From: Tenebrio molitor
Taxonomy: Eukaryota > Arthropoda > Insecta > Coleoptera > Tenebrionidae
Reading direction: 5' to 3'
NCBI RefSeq assembly: GCF_963966145.1
Contig: NC_091056.1
Location: 1,240,001-1,304,000 of the forward strand
Length of the DNA: 64,000 nt
The notes beneath the pieces are model-generated. The model had not been told where the DNA came from, did not search any database, and saw nothing but the letters and a program-made list of their open reading frames with translations. The position numbers and the translations under genes were made by a program. Below, in pieces: positions 55,310 through 64,000 of the stretch; positions within the stretch are counted from its first letter, which is position 1; every line of letters begins with the position of its first letter.

Positions 55310-56229
55310 TGTGACGTTCAGTTCCGGTGGTGACGTCACGGGATATGATTTGACGCCGGTCGGTCGCGGTATGCCTCGAGCGCCAGTCCCTTTTTTCGGC
55401 TGTGGTGGAACGCCACACGGCCGGGGTAGCTCTGCGGAGTGACGGCGTCCAGGGGTCAGCTGTTAGGGCGCGGGGTAAGGGGGGAAACAAACAAACAGTC
55501 GTCGCAAAACCTTTATTTACACTATGTACAAGAGGACCACCTGGTGAAGGCGAGATCCTCCGGGGATGGTGCCCGTGACCTGGGGGATGTCCTCGGCGGC
55601 AAGGGAGATAAGGGGGTGTTCGTACTTACGTCGGTCGGCCCTGGAACTTCCTCTTGGCGGCGTAGCGAGAGAGCGGGTAGGGGTGTCTACGGGGTTGCGG
55701 GGGTGTAACGGGATCCGGGGGGGATTGGGGGAGGCCTGGTTCGCTCGCTAGGGGAGCGAACGGGCCGGAGACAAGGGATGAGCGGGGTGACCTGGTTCGC
55801 TCACTAGGGGAGCGAACGGGCCGGAAACAGGGGATGACCTGGTTTGCTCACTAGGGGAGCGAAGGGGCCGGAAGTCGGGGGTCGGAAGCGGAGTCGGAGG
55901 TTGAATCGGGAGCCGGTTCGGAGCTGGTGCTAGGAGAGTCAGGTGGATGATCGGAATTGGGATCGGAGTCGGAATCGGAATGAGCTCTGCAGGCTCTGCG
56001 CGGTCCTTGGCTCGGTGGCTGCGCGCGGCCGTTGACTCGCGGCTGTGGCGGTGCGGGACCTCTGTTCAGCACGGGGTCCGGGTATTGTCGGCCGGAATAA
56101 ACACGGGTTCCGGGGCGGATTCGGTGGACGCGGTTGAGGTAGTCGGCTCCGCGCTAATTTTCTGGCCCGGCTCGGAGAAAGAACGGAATTTTTCCGCCAC
56201 CGGGAACATTTCCTAGTAACTTCGTTACA
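55310..56229 (-). mobile_element. Solo LTR, 920 bp, with 4-bp duplication
   Basis: GC-rich. Ends TGTGACG...CGTTACA, flanked by CTTT on both sides (55306-55309, 56230-56233). A poly(A) signal AATAAA lies at 55517-55512 on the minus strand, about 200 bases from the 3' end, which sets the orientation. No internal retroviral-type sequence is left, so it arose by recombination between LTRs. The open frames inside are chance. Confidence 0.85.
55735..55885. repeat. Three tandem hairpin units inside the solo LTR
   Basis: CCTGGTTCGCTCACTAGGGG followed by AGCGAACGGGCCGGAAAC repeats at 55735, 55791 and 55838. Each unit can fold as TTCGCTC...GAGCGAA. A run of TCGGAATCGG-like repeats follows to about 55985. 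Confidence 0.75.
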
Positions 56230-56399
56230 CTTTGTATATTTTTTACCATTTTTGTTAAATCCCTCATTTGAAGCCTCAGGTAATATTATAACATCTTCTT
56301 GTGGGGCTTCAATTATTTCAACGATAGGGACTGTTTGTGGCTCAGTGGCGATATCTAACGAAATATTGCTATCGACTATGCTAATATAATGTATCATTG

Positions 56400-58630
56400 T
56401 TTATTATTAATTTATTACACATTAAATATTGGAAATAACTATATTAATAACATAATTACATAAACATTTTTGTTTTATAATACAAAAATTTCCGATAATA
56501 TTGCGGAATCGGGAAAAGTGCCCCGAATGCTTGCAGCGTTTCCATGTTGAATGGCAAGGGAAATCCTCTCGAAAAGGAATTTCTTTGATTTTGAATCGCC
56601 TGATTCCGCGATAAGTCGGTTTCCGATGACATTAATGAAATCGATGGCTTCTTTGCACCAAGGGCCTAGGGTTTCAAATGCTAAACCTTTAAACACGTAG
56701 TTTGACGAAATGATTGAACTATATTTGCTATGTTTGCGTTTGCAAGCCATTTCAGCGGCAGAACCTGAGACTTCAGATGTTTTCAATACGTAACTGTCTG
56801 CAAGTGTATCTACAACAGTAACGTCCCAAACCAAAGGTTGACCTTTAATCCACGGTACTAAAGTCATCTCATCTGGGCGTTTTCCGTCATTTCGAGAGAG
56901 TCCGTTTGGTTCTAAAGTTGAATTCACATGAATAGAAGTTAAAGACCGGTTGATAATGGAATTAATTTCAGTGTGTCTTGAAAATCTACCACTGCTTTTG
57001 AAACAACTTAGACCGTGGGTGCCAATTTCGTCAACTTTCGCATTGCATTTGCAAATATGAGGTGTACAAAGATTACAACCCAATCTTAAACCAATACAAA
57101 CTTGGAAGGAAGTGTTATCTAAAAGAGTACCAATATTAGGAGAAGGTATTGCATGTAACCAAGATCCTGATTCTCTGCATTGCAAAGCCTTAAAACGAGC
57201 CAAGTCTCTAGGTGAATTAAAGATTAAGTCATTGGCAATTATTCCTTTGATATTAATATCCCAATTCTTCTGAAATTGTGGGATTGTTGGTATTTCGTTC
57301 TCATTTGCTACACCCCAGACTAAAGCTTCATCATAATGGTGAATATTAAGCTCATTATCCTTTGAGTTTAGTAATAAAGAAACAAGCTTTTTAACCCCAT
57401 TAATTGAAGATAGGAAAGCAGGGAGGCAAATATCGGAAATGCGACGAATTCCCAGACCACCAAATCTAATCCGTAAAGTGGACTGACGCCATTGTAAATC
57501 AGTTAAACGTAAATTAAGTATTCTCTCTAAACAAGACTAAAGAAGAATCAATTGAATTAACATAATTGAAAATTTCCAAAATGGAGTTGTTCTTAATAAA
57601 AAATTAAATTTTCGTATAAAAAGACAGTTTTTGATTAAAGTATAAGCCACGTGTCTGTTAAGGAGTTCAGCTTTGTTTAAAAGATTTTCAACTGTAATTA
57701 TAGTTTTTTCGACGGTGTTTTTGAAACCTTGGTCAAAGATTGGAGAACCTAAAAGAGATAAAGTTTCTCGGTCACAGATTTTAATGCCTGGTGCTAAATT
57801 TTGAAATTCCTTTATGACTTTTAAATCTGTGTCTCCAGAACAGTTAAAGATTTCGCATTTGTTAAAGTTTAATTCAAGACCAATTTTTCTGGATAAATTG
57901 ATAACTTTCTTAAAGTCGGACAAAACTACTTCTGGGTAATCAGGTAGGGTTCCATCATCTAAATACCAAATATTCAGTTCAGAATCCAAAGATAAAATAA
58001 TTGGTTGAATGGCAAGACTAAAAACCATAGGACCACAAGGATCTCCTTGTTGAGCTCCAACAGAAGAAGAAATTAAATGATCACCAAAAAATAAAGTTGA
58101 AGGATCTCTATAGCATTGATAAAGATAAGGGTACAGAAGTGGTGTATGACATTGGACTTCTTTCAGAATACAATCCCGTTCGACTGAGTTAAAGGCGTTT
58201 TTGAAATCTAATTTAAGAAGAACTTTGCCACGGTTTTGATCGTTATTAACAAAGGTTCGTGTGGTATGAATTGCTGCTTCGCATCCTAGTTTAGTTGCAA
58301 CTCCAAGTTGGTGTGGAGATAAATACGAATTTACAATATTACGACTTTGAAAACAGGCTAGCTTTGAGGTCAATCTTCGCAAACAGTTTCCGATAGCGAT
58401 CGGTCTAAGTCCTCCATCTTTCTTGTTAAGGGCACATAAAGACGCACCATACAGTAAATGGCAGATTTCTGAAGGAAGTTGCCCAGATAATAAAAAATTG
58501 CACATATTGGTTAAAGCTCTTAGTGCCTTCTGACCTGCTTCACCCGCTGACCAAGATATAATATCTTTCAAGTATTGTGGTCTCATGCCATCTAAACCTG
58601 GTGAAGAACCGGCAGGCGCGTGGTTGCGGA
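56400..58630 (-). mobile_element. Non-LTR retrotransposon (RT + restriction-like endonuclease), 5'-truncated
   Basis: From SSPGLDGMRPQYLKD the minus strand encodes a reverse transcriptase (ALNKKDGGLRPIAIGNCLRR, LLKLDFKNAFNSVERDCILK with the first catalytic Asp, VGAQQGDPCGPMVFSLAIQP, NIWYLDDGTLPDY with YLDD). After one frame change at about 57540 the frame is open to 56475: ILNLRLTDLQWRQS, FGGLGIRRISDICLPAFLSS, a CxC...H...C knuckle (HICKCNAKVDEIGTHGLSC) and RH, then KRPDEMTLVPW...LVWDVTVV, the PD...D of a restriction-like endonuclease. This is the layout of R2/NeSL-type elements. Only one lesion is seen, and the 5' end is missing. Confidence 0.82.
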
Positions 58631-58865
58631 CTGCTAGTTTCTTTAAATTTGCCCATTTTTCTTTCAGCACCTTGGGGTCGCGTGGTAAACTTCCCGATAA
58701 TGATTTAAAACTGTCGGCTAGTTTTAACCACGCGTCGGCTTTTTGTTTCTGGGTTAAAAGTCCAGTCTGTTTACACTCTATTGTAAATTTATTTTTGTTC
58801 ACAAGTTCCACCAATAAATTTACTTCACTATCTGTAAAGTTTTTTGATCTTCGACGACAGTCCAT
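57537..58865 (-). CDS. Open 442-codon frame: SANT domain fused in frame to reverse transcriptase
   Basis: Codons 1-78 are a SANT/Myb-like DNA-binding domain and codons 83-442 the reverse transcriptase body, joined at AVRN|HAPAGSSPGLDG without a stop. The ATG at 58865 follows directly after the A-rich tail of an I-like retrotransposon. The simplest reading is chance in-frame fusion, because a 5'-truncated retroelement landed in the SANT gene of the Harbinger locus. A genuine element with this domain order cannot be excluded. The frame ends at a TAA next to the frameshift at 57537. Confidence 0.6.
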   Translation of the reverse strand: MDCRRRSKNFTDSEVNLLVELVNKNKFTIECKQTGLLTQKQKADAWLKLADSFKSLSGSLPRDPKVLKEKWANLKKLAVRNHAPAGSSPGLDGMRPQYLKDIISWSAGEAGQKALRALTNMCNFLLSGQLPSEICHLLYGASLCALNKKDGGLRPIAIGNCLRRLTSKLACFQSRNIVNSYLSPHQLGVATKLGCEAAIHTTRTFVNNDQNRGKVLLKLDFKNAFNSVERDCILKEVQCHTPLLYPYLYQCYRDPSTLFFGDHLISSSVGAQQGDPCGPMVFSLAIQPIILSLDSELNIWYLDDGTLPDYPEVVLSDFKKVINLSRKIGLELNFNKCEIFNCSGDTDLKVIKEFQNLAPGIKICDRETLSLLGSPIFDQGFKNTVEKTIITVENLLNKAELLNRHVAYTLIKNCLFIRKFNFLLRTTPFWKFSIMLIQLILL

Positions 58866-59909
58866 TTTTTTATTTATTTTTTTTTAATTAATTTTATTGC
58901 CACAGCTACGAGGGCCATACAGCAATATTACATTAGCATAGTTATAGTGCGTTATAGGTTCTTTATAAGTTTTATACTCCTGAGGAAGGACTTCAATTTG
59001 AACCAGTCTTCGAAAAGCATAGAGTAGTTTCCACAGTTCACTTGGCATGCCTTGCGGGAGTTGATCAGGGCCGGGCAGTCACGTAGAATGTGTGTAATAG
59101 TCAAATCAGACTGTTGGCAGAATATGCATAGGGGTCTATCCTCCTGGTTGAGGAGGTGTGAGTGTGTTAGAGTAGAGGTGTATGTCCCAACCGCAATCGC
59201 GATAGAATTACTTGAGACCTCCGATCCAGAGAAAGGTGAAGATCTTGATTAACAGAGGGTGTTATCCGATGCAGATGCGAGGAGTCCAAGTCCCATTGGG
59301 ATTGCCAGGTGTTTATTGCGGCTGATTTGTTGATAGATTTCCAGTCGGTGTAAAGACCGTAGTTTGTTTCCGGTAATGCAGCATCCAAAGCGGCCGATTT
59401 AGCTAGTTCGTCTGCTCTCCCGTTGCCTGTAATACCCACATGAGAAGGCGTGTACATAAACATAGGCTCCTTATTCAACAGGAGGGCTGTTTTACGTTCT
59501 TCGGCAATCTTCTGCACTAGGGGATTAGTGGAGTAACGATGTTGTATCGCCTGGAGTGCACTAAGGGAATCACTGCATATAATGAAGTTACCGTCAACAT
59601 GTCTCAGTGCCAGCTGTACGGCTTCTAACAGGCCTGCTAGTTCCGCACAGAAAATACTACCATAAGGTGGTAACTTTATCTTGAGTTCCCGTCTAGACGT
59701 GTGGACAGCCGCTCCCAGTGCGCCGCTTATTTTAGATCCGTCTGTGTACAAGAACGTTGCTGTTGGGTATTTAGAACGTAGTCTGCAGAATTCTTGACTT
59801 ATGATGATACTTGGGTTGGTAACGTTTTTACTATAGGCGGCCAGGTCAAACAGTATTTTTGGGGATGGTATGCTCCATGGTGGGATTCTAAGTTCTGGTT
59901 TATAAAAAG
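58866..59909 (-). pseudogene. I-like non-LTR retrotransposon, 3' part with RNase H
   Basis: Continuation of 63545-62759 after the MULE insertion. SPKILFDLAAYSKNVTNPSI leads into RNase H with all four acidic residues: FLYTDGSKISGALG (Asp), FCAELAGLLEAVQLAL (Glu), IICSDSLSALQAIQ (Asp), THVG-type SHVGITGNGRADELAK (Asp). A CCHC-like tail follows (CIFCQQSDLTITHILRDCPA). It ends in an A-rich run at about 58866-58885, next to the SANT ORF start. RNase H with this tail fits the I/R1/LOA groups. Confidence 0.85.
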
Positions 59910-62758
59910 GCTTATGTTTATTTGATCAGTAACATTATTCAGTTGACAAGTAAAAAAATAAACATTTTTCAAGTAGAAAATTCAGTTTGATCAGTATGTT
60001 CTGTCCGGATAAAAATTAATCTTTGACTGATTTAAAAAAAAATGATATGTAGAAATACTATTTGATCAGATATTTTGTTCAATAATTAATTGCATTTCGA
60101 TTCTTAAAAAAACTTAAGTTTCATAATAATTTATGATAAGTATTTTGATTCAATATGATTAAGTATAATAGTGAAATTGAAATATAAATAACGATAAATG
60201 GTCTGAGGGCAGAGCCAATGGCAGAGCTGACTGATAATATACCTACAGAAAATGTACGGCAGCACGGCAATACAGCATAGATTGTGAGGCAGGTTCTGTA
60301 CTAATCTCGACAAGAGGAATTTCAAATAAATAAAATCAGGACAACATTATGGTAGAATTTACTTGAAAATTAAACGATAAAATAAACAATGAAAAAATAA
60401 TTTTCAAACTTAAAAATTAAAAAAAACATTTTCTTAAGTACCTATAGCTTAAAGTTTATGTATATTACTACTGCACAATAAGAGCTTTTTTTGCCTTAGA
60501 AGGACGCCCTCTTTTACGTTTCCCTTGAATACTTATATTTCGCGCTTCTGGTGGTGGTTTGACATATTTAAGTCTAATGGCTATGCCAATAATATGTTTA
60601 CATATCATATTTTTAAAAAAAGCTGGACAATTACAGTTTCCCTTAATCCACTCATCTGGAGAAGTTGACATGGTAGTTATCCAGGATGAAAATGCCTTAT
60701 TTTTAAACTCTTCAAATTCCACCCAATTTTCTGCGCAAATGTCATTTAATTCTCCTGGTTCTTCGGTTGAATCCCCTGCTGGAATTTTGTAACTAATTTG
60801 ACTCTCCTGTTGGGAGACAATGAGAACTGGTTTATTCTTTTTAGTCCACTGATAGGCAGATGTCCACAGGGACAATGTAATTGTTGGTATTTTCGAAAAT
60901 TTTTTCAACTCAGTTTTATAGTCGTTCGACCATTGTTGAACACTTTCAAGAGCAACCGATAGAAAATGGTTTAATGAAAGGCGTTCCCGAAGGGTATGAG
61001 TGTCTTTTATAACTTTATTAAACGCTTCTAAGGCGTTATTAGTACTTGGTACATGTTTCATTACACCTTCGTACCAATTGCTATTATCAGACAGCCACTC
61101 TCTTTCAAAATAATTCAGAAAAGCTTGCTCCGTATTCCATTTTTTTTTGAAAAGTTCAACAGCTTTTTCGAATATCTCTGGAGATGAAGAAAGTTGAAGA
61201 GTGTTAATATCACTCAGAATTAGGGAACGGTTTTTTTTCTCCACATCACGCTCTACACGTTTCTGAACATTTTTCCTCATATGCGCCCAGCACATGATTA
61301 TCAACTTATCAGTTCCGAAAATCTCTATGAAAGCATTCTGAATACTTTTTGCAGCATCACATATCAACACGTTAGGTTCAAATTTTTTTTCAAATAATTT
61401 CTTTGATGTGGCAACTAACGCTCTAAAGAGAAACTTGAAATCCTCCTTCTTCTCATTAGTACAAACAGAAAGACCAAAAGGGTGAAAATGTTTATCCATA
61501 TCGGTAGTACCCACTATTAGAACTGGAAAACCTTGCCACAAGAGTTTGTAGGTTGCATCAGCATGAATTTTGTAACTGTTGGCACAAATACTCATCAAAT
61601 ATCTACTTGTTATGAAAAATCGAAAAATGCTTTCCTCTTCCTCAGTCTCTAATTCGTATTGTGCGACGAAAGGGATATGCAAGTCTTCTGGAATAACTGA
61701 GTTTTTCAGTAGCCATGCTTCCAATTCTCCAACACTTATTTGTGACGGGCCATATTTGGATTCTCGCAACTGATGCAAGTAATTATCTAATTGTCTTTTT
61801 GAGGGAAGCTTCCTGATATCACTATTCTTGGACAATTCTATTAAAATAGCCTTTGGCTTTAACTTTAGGTCAAAAAGTTTTTGGATTTCCAACTTTAGAG
61901 AAGGGTCAATTCCAAGAACGCCTTTTGTTTCAATAGAGTCATGATTGTGTTCTGATTTAGTCTTGAATAAATGCACTTCATGCGATGTCGAATCATACTG
62001 AAGATATATTTTTGCAGAACATTGTTGTCCACGAAGTTTAACTTGATTGCACCTGAAGTATTTCTTTATTCCTTCTTCTGTTTTATTTTTATAATGAAAT
62101 CCCCATATTTTTTTATCTTTTATAAATTTTTCAGCCTCATCCGATCCAGAAAAAACTCCAATCTTTATCCAATTTCCTATAACTCTCCTCTTTGGCGATG
62201 ATTCGTGATGACGTCCTTCCTCAGAGGATGATTCCGACGTTTCGTACTCCGCAACTAGACTATTGTTCATCCTGAACGCCTGCAGAATATGACTGTGAAA
62301 AAATATTTATAAATACCTCAATTTACCTTGTAAACTTATGCAATTTATTTCACCATAACACAAGACACTTGCAGACTATTGCGCGGTCAAATTTATAGGT
62401 TATGTTGTTTTTCTCGAATCGTACCTAATTGACACAATTTTAAGAATCAAGTAAATTGTACACTGAGCAATTGTTTTTTTACTTGTGTTCTTCAATATTC
62501 TGTGCCACAAATTAAATTTAATACTTAACAAACGCAAATTCATTGAATCAGATTTAAAATTTCGTAGATCAAAATGTTTTACCACTGTCCAAACAATATT
62601 TTACTGATCATTCAGTATTTTAACTTGGAATATATATTTTTAACTTGCCTCTAAATATTTTACTGTGCATTCAGATTTATTACTTAATTATTTAGTAAAT
62701 ATTATTACAAATAGTTACTGATCAAAATGTATTTGTACTCATCAATTAAATTGTTCCG
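59910..62758 (-). mobile_element. MULE-type DNA transposon with intact transposase gene, 2849 bp
   Basis: Flanked by a perfect 10-bp duplication TTATAAAAAG (59900-59909, 62759-62768). Termini are short and imperfect (GCTTATGTTTATTTGATCAG and complement CGGAACAATTTAATTGATGA). The motif TTTGATCAGTA recurs near both ends (59920, 59990, 60061; inverted near 62612 and 62716). Removing the element and one duplication restores the I-like ORF without a gap. Insertion is therefore younger than that element. Confidence 0.9.
60468..62270 (-). CDS. MULE transposase, 600 codons, uninterrupted
   Basis: Residues 30-120 form a FLYWCH/FAR1-like zinc domain (KKYFRCNQVKLRGQQCSAKI, FKTKSEHNHD). The RNase H-like core has Asp238 (IHADATYKLLWQGFPVLIVG), Asp305 (NVLICDAAKSIQNAF), His330 (MCWAHMRKNV) and Glu415 (PSTNNALEAFNKVIKD). 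A SWIM finger has Cys546, Cys548, Cys557, His559 (CNCPAFFKNMICKHI), and the C-terminus carries an AT-hook-like GKRKRGRPSKAKK (583-595). All expected catalytic residues are present and no stop breaks the frame, so the protein may still work. The ATG at 62270 (MNNSLVAEYETSESSSEEGR) is the first in frame. No intron is evident. Confidence 0.93.
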   Translation of the reverse strand: MNNSLVAEYETSESSSEEGRHHESSPKRRVIGNWIKIGVFSGSDEAEKFIKDKKIWGFHYKNKTEEGIKKYFRCNQVKLRGQQCSAKIYLQYDSTSHEVHLFKTKSEHNHDSIETKGVLGIDPSLKLEIQKLFDLKLKPKAILIELSKNSDIRKLPSKRQLDNYLHQLRESKYGPSQISVGELEAWLLKNSVIPEDLHIPFVAQYELETEEEESIFRFFITSRYLMSICANSYKIHADATYKLLWQGFPVLIVGTTDMDKHFHPFGLSVCTNEKKEDFKFLFRALVATSKKLFEKKFEPNVLICDAAKSIQNAFIEIFGTDKLIIMCWAHMRKNVQKRVERDVEKKNRSLILSDINTLQLSSSPEIFEKAVELFKKKWNTEQAFLNYFEREWLSDNSNWYEGVMKHVPSTNNALEAFNKVIKDTHTLRERLSLNHFLSVALESVQQWSNDYKTELKKFSKIPTITLSLWTSAYQWTKKNKPVLIVSQQESQISYKIPAGDSTEEPGELNDICAENWVEFEEFKNKAFSSWITTMSTSPDEWIKGNCNCPAFFKNMICKHIIGIAIRLKYVKPPPEARNISIQGKRKRGRPSKAKKALIVQ

Positions 62759-63545
62759 TTATAAAAAGATGGCGGGAATGAAAGTGAATGTCTTTGGAGA
62801 AGCAAGTGAATGCGTTCGGTTATAGGCATAAAGGAAAGTTTTGTGTGTTTAGGGACAGTTTCCAAGGGTGGATAGAGCAAACTATGGTTAGGATGAGATG
62901 GCTGGGAGTAGATTTGCGCGGCATAGTTAAGAGTCAGTTGTTCGAATCTCAGTTGTAGCGGCATTTCGCGTGAGAGAACATACAAGCTGTCGCTTGGCGT
63001 GGTGCGGTAAGCGCCTAGAATGATCCTTAGAGCAGCCCTCTGAAGAACCTCAATTGGCTCCGTCGTAGTCTTACTGCAGGCACCATAGGCAATTAATCCG
63101 TATTCAAGTCTTGATCTAACTAAGCTTTTGTAAACCGATAAAAGGATGCCTGTATCTGCATCCCATGTATGATGTCCCAAGATTCTCAGTAGGCCAATTT
63201 GCTTATTGCAGGATGAAACTATCGAAGAAATATTACTTTTCCAAGTGAGCTGGGAGTCAAATATGACTCCTAGAATGCGAATACAGGGTACTTTTTCTAT
63301 TGCCTGATTATAGAGAGTTAAGGTTGGTGTGTAATCTGTCCTTCTCTTACTGAAAACTATTTATTTTGTATTTTCTGAGGAGAAGTGAAAACCCGTAGAA
63401 TGTGACCAGGCTTCAAGATTGCGCAAAGTATCCTGTAGCTCTTCTTCGAGGGTTTCTAAATTCTTTCCTGTTGCGAAGACAACTAGATCGTCTGCATATA
63501 TCGCAGAAAGACTTGGAAATGAGATCTGCTGTTGTATAGGAACAT
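62759..63545 (-). pseudogene. I-like non-LTR retrotransposon, reverse transcriptase part
   Basis: 5'-truncated. The minus strand starts near SFPSLSAIYADDLVVFATGK (catalytic YADD, about 63490), then LEELQDTLRNLEAWSHSTGF, a premature stop near 63360, RILGVIFDSQLTWKSNISSI, and LVRSRLEYGLIAYGACSKTT (about 63130). It runs to SFPPSFYN, where the MULE interrupts it. It continues in frame at 59909. Confidence 0.85.
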
Positions 63546-63717
63546 TTTTGTTTCTGGAATTTTTTTCCAGCTCTTTGGAAACAAAGAAAAAGAAGCAGTA
63601 TTAATTTTCAACAAATTTGTACAGTAGTAAACTGGCAGATTTTATTTTATATTTCTACATACAACGTAAAATTGAAAATATATACCTACATTTTTACACC
63701 CTAAAAATATGATTTTA
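63546..63717. other. No recognisable gene
   Basis: AT-rich spacer between the truncated 5' end of the I-like element and the next transposase fragment. Confidence 0.4.
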
Positions 63718-64000
63718 TTATTCGGGAGCATCGCTGTCTTTAATTATAGGTGGTTGCAAATTAACCAGAGCGCAACACATGAAAATTATATCGTTCGCGT
63801 AAGGTAACGAAGATGTCGCAAATTTTGACATAATGTGGAACGTTTTCAACCTTTGCATAATCCTTTCTATGTGAATTCTGACTCTTGCTATTGTCTGCGT
63901 TTCTTCCACTTCATTCGCAGTAAAAACTTCATTCCGCAAAAATGGAGGATGACAAGTAGTGCTCCTCTTCCAGAGTCATTCAAAAGTCTTTTTATTTGAG
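63718..64000 (-). pseudogene. DDE_Tnp_4-type transposase C-terminus, cut by window edge
   Basis: Minus-strand frame with FTANEVEETQTIARVRIHIE, RIMQRLKTFHIM and FMCCALVNLQPPIIK. The VRIHIER block holds the catalytic Glu. The motif order fits the Harbinger-related transposases of the IS4EU/ISL2EU type, whose C-terminus ends in LCNLQPPLIK-like sequence. The two catalytic Asp regions would lie beyond base 64000. Confidence 0.7.

Larger units (their letters stand above)
54886..58865 (-). pseudogene. SANT/Myb gene of the second Harbinger locus, cut by insertions
   Basis: Pieces in order on the minus strand. 58865-58630 is a SANT/Myb domain (RRRSKNFTDSEVNLLVELVN, DPKVLKEKWANLKKLAV). 56397-56230 reads ISIVDSNISLDIATEPQTVP and EGFNKNGKKYTK. 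55309-55190 reads IYDIIDMLLRKIVDWSEYTP and KMLKRPLSLNLEN, followed by GTAACA. 55060-54886 is a coiled coil (HMEEEHQQKMRHREEEHNLR) ending at the TAA 54888-54886. The solo LTR removes cleanly to join KKYTK to IYDII. The link of the first piece to the rest is inferred. The 3' ends of this gene and the transposase overlap by about 20 bases. Confidence 0.6.

Noticed and set aside
55439..56216. Open frames rich in Gly or Ser/Asp in the 920-bp block
   Set aside because: They lie wholly inside the solo LTR and arise from its tandem repeats.
1..64000. CRISPR arrays, operons or a bacterial defence system
   Set aside because: No regularly spaced repeats of that kind, and the genes, introns and rDNA are eukaryotic.
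1..64000. tRNA genes
   Set aside because: No cloverleaf with A and B boxes was noticed. The initiator-tRNA-like match at 21486 is a primer binding site, not a gene.

Overview
This is a eukaryotic window, most likely from an insect. It is AT-rich, carries spliced exons, and is packed with arthropod transposon families (Harbinger with a SANT/Myb partner gene, P/THAP-like, hAT, pogo, Tc1/mariner, MULE, copia, and CR1-, I- and R2-clade non-LTR elements). It also holds a piece of 28S rDNA with an R2-like retrotransposon joined to it. I see no operons, tRNAs or CRISPR. Apart from one possible spliced gene at about 16.0-17.1 kb and a few remnants of uncertain origin, everything recognisable is a mobile element or its debris. 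No species can be named from the sequence.

Layout. 0-5 kb: decayed pogo-like transposase with a cluster of GGCTGAC motifs, then a four-part hAT pseudogene. 5-9.7 kb: a mariner-type element with TA duplication, a palindromic MITE with a perfect 8-bp duplication, and Mutator-like remnants. 10-15.6 kb: CR1/Jockey-like retrotransposon tails (one inside a minisatellite), a P-like transposase pseudogene split by two inserted elements, and a fragment of restriction-like endonuclease domain. 16-17 kb: candidate spliced gene. 17.5-21.7 kb: a young copia element whose two 235-bp LTRs look identical, with a deletion at the reverse transcriptase active site. 21.8-24.4 kb: an unclassified transposase-like gene split by an element full of CTCGAA motifs. 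24.5-30.3 kb: a TA-flanked element, a nearly intact Tc1 element, a YqaJ-type nuclease pseudogene split by a palindromic element, and a mariner remnant.

30.4-34.8 kb is the most interesting part. On the minus strand a 28S rRNA fragment runs towards the R2 target site. It is interrupted by a 1.2-kb DNA transposon, and is then joined in sense orientation to the 5' part of a GC-rich R2-like element (zinc fingers plus a Myb-like motif, duplicated in tandem; the reverse transcriptase is absent). 35-42 kb: mariner and P-like fragments, a TTAA MITE, and a 2.8-kb Harbinger element (transposase and SANT gene tail-to-tail) inserted in a hAT remnant. 42-54 kb: mostly hAT, P-like, CR1-like and mariner-like debris plus an unidentified GC-rich block.

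54.2-63.6 kb is a stack of insertions. A second Harbinger-type locus has a SANT gene cut by a 920-bp solo LTR, by a retrotransposon whose reverse transcriptase reads in frame from the SANT domain, and by an I-like element. The I-like element carries an uninterrupted 600-codon MULE transposase inside a 10-bp target duplication. Together these layers give a relative order of insertions. The genes do not form a pathway.
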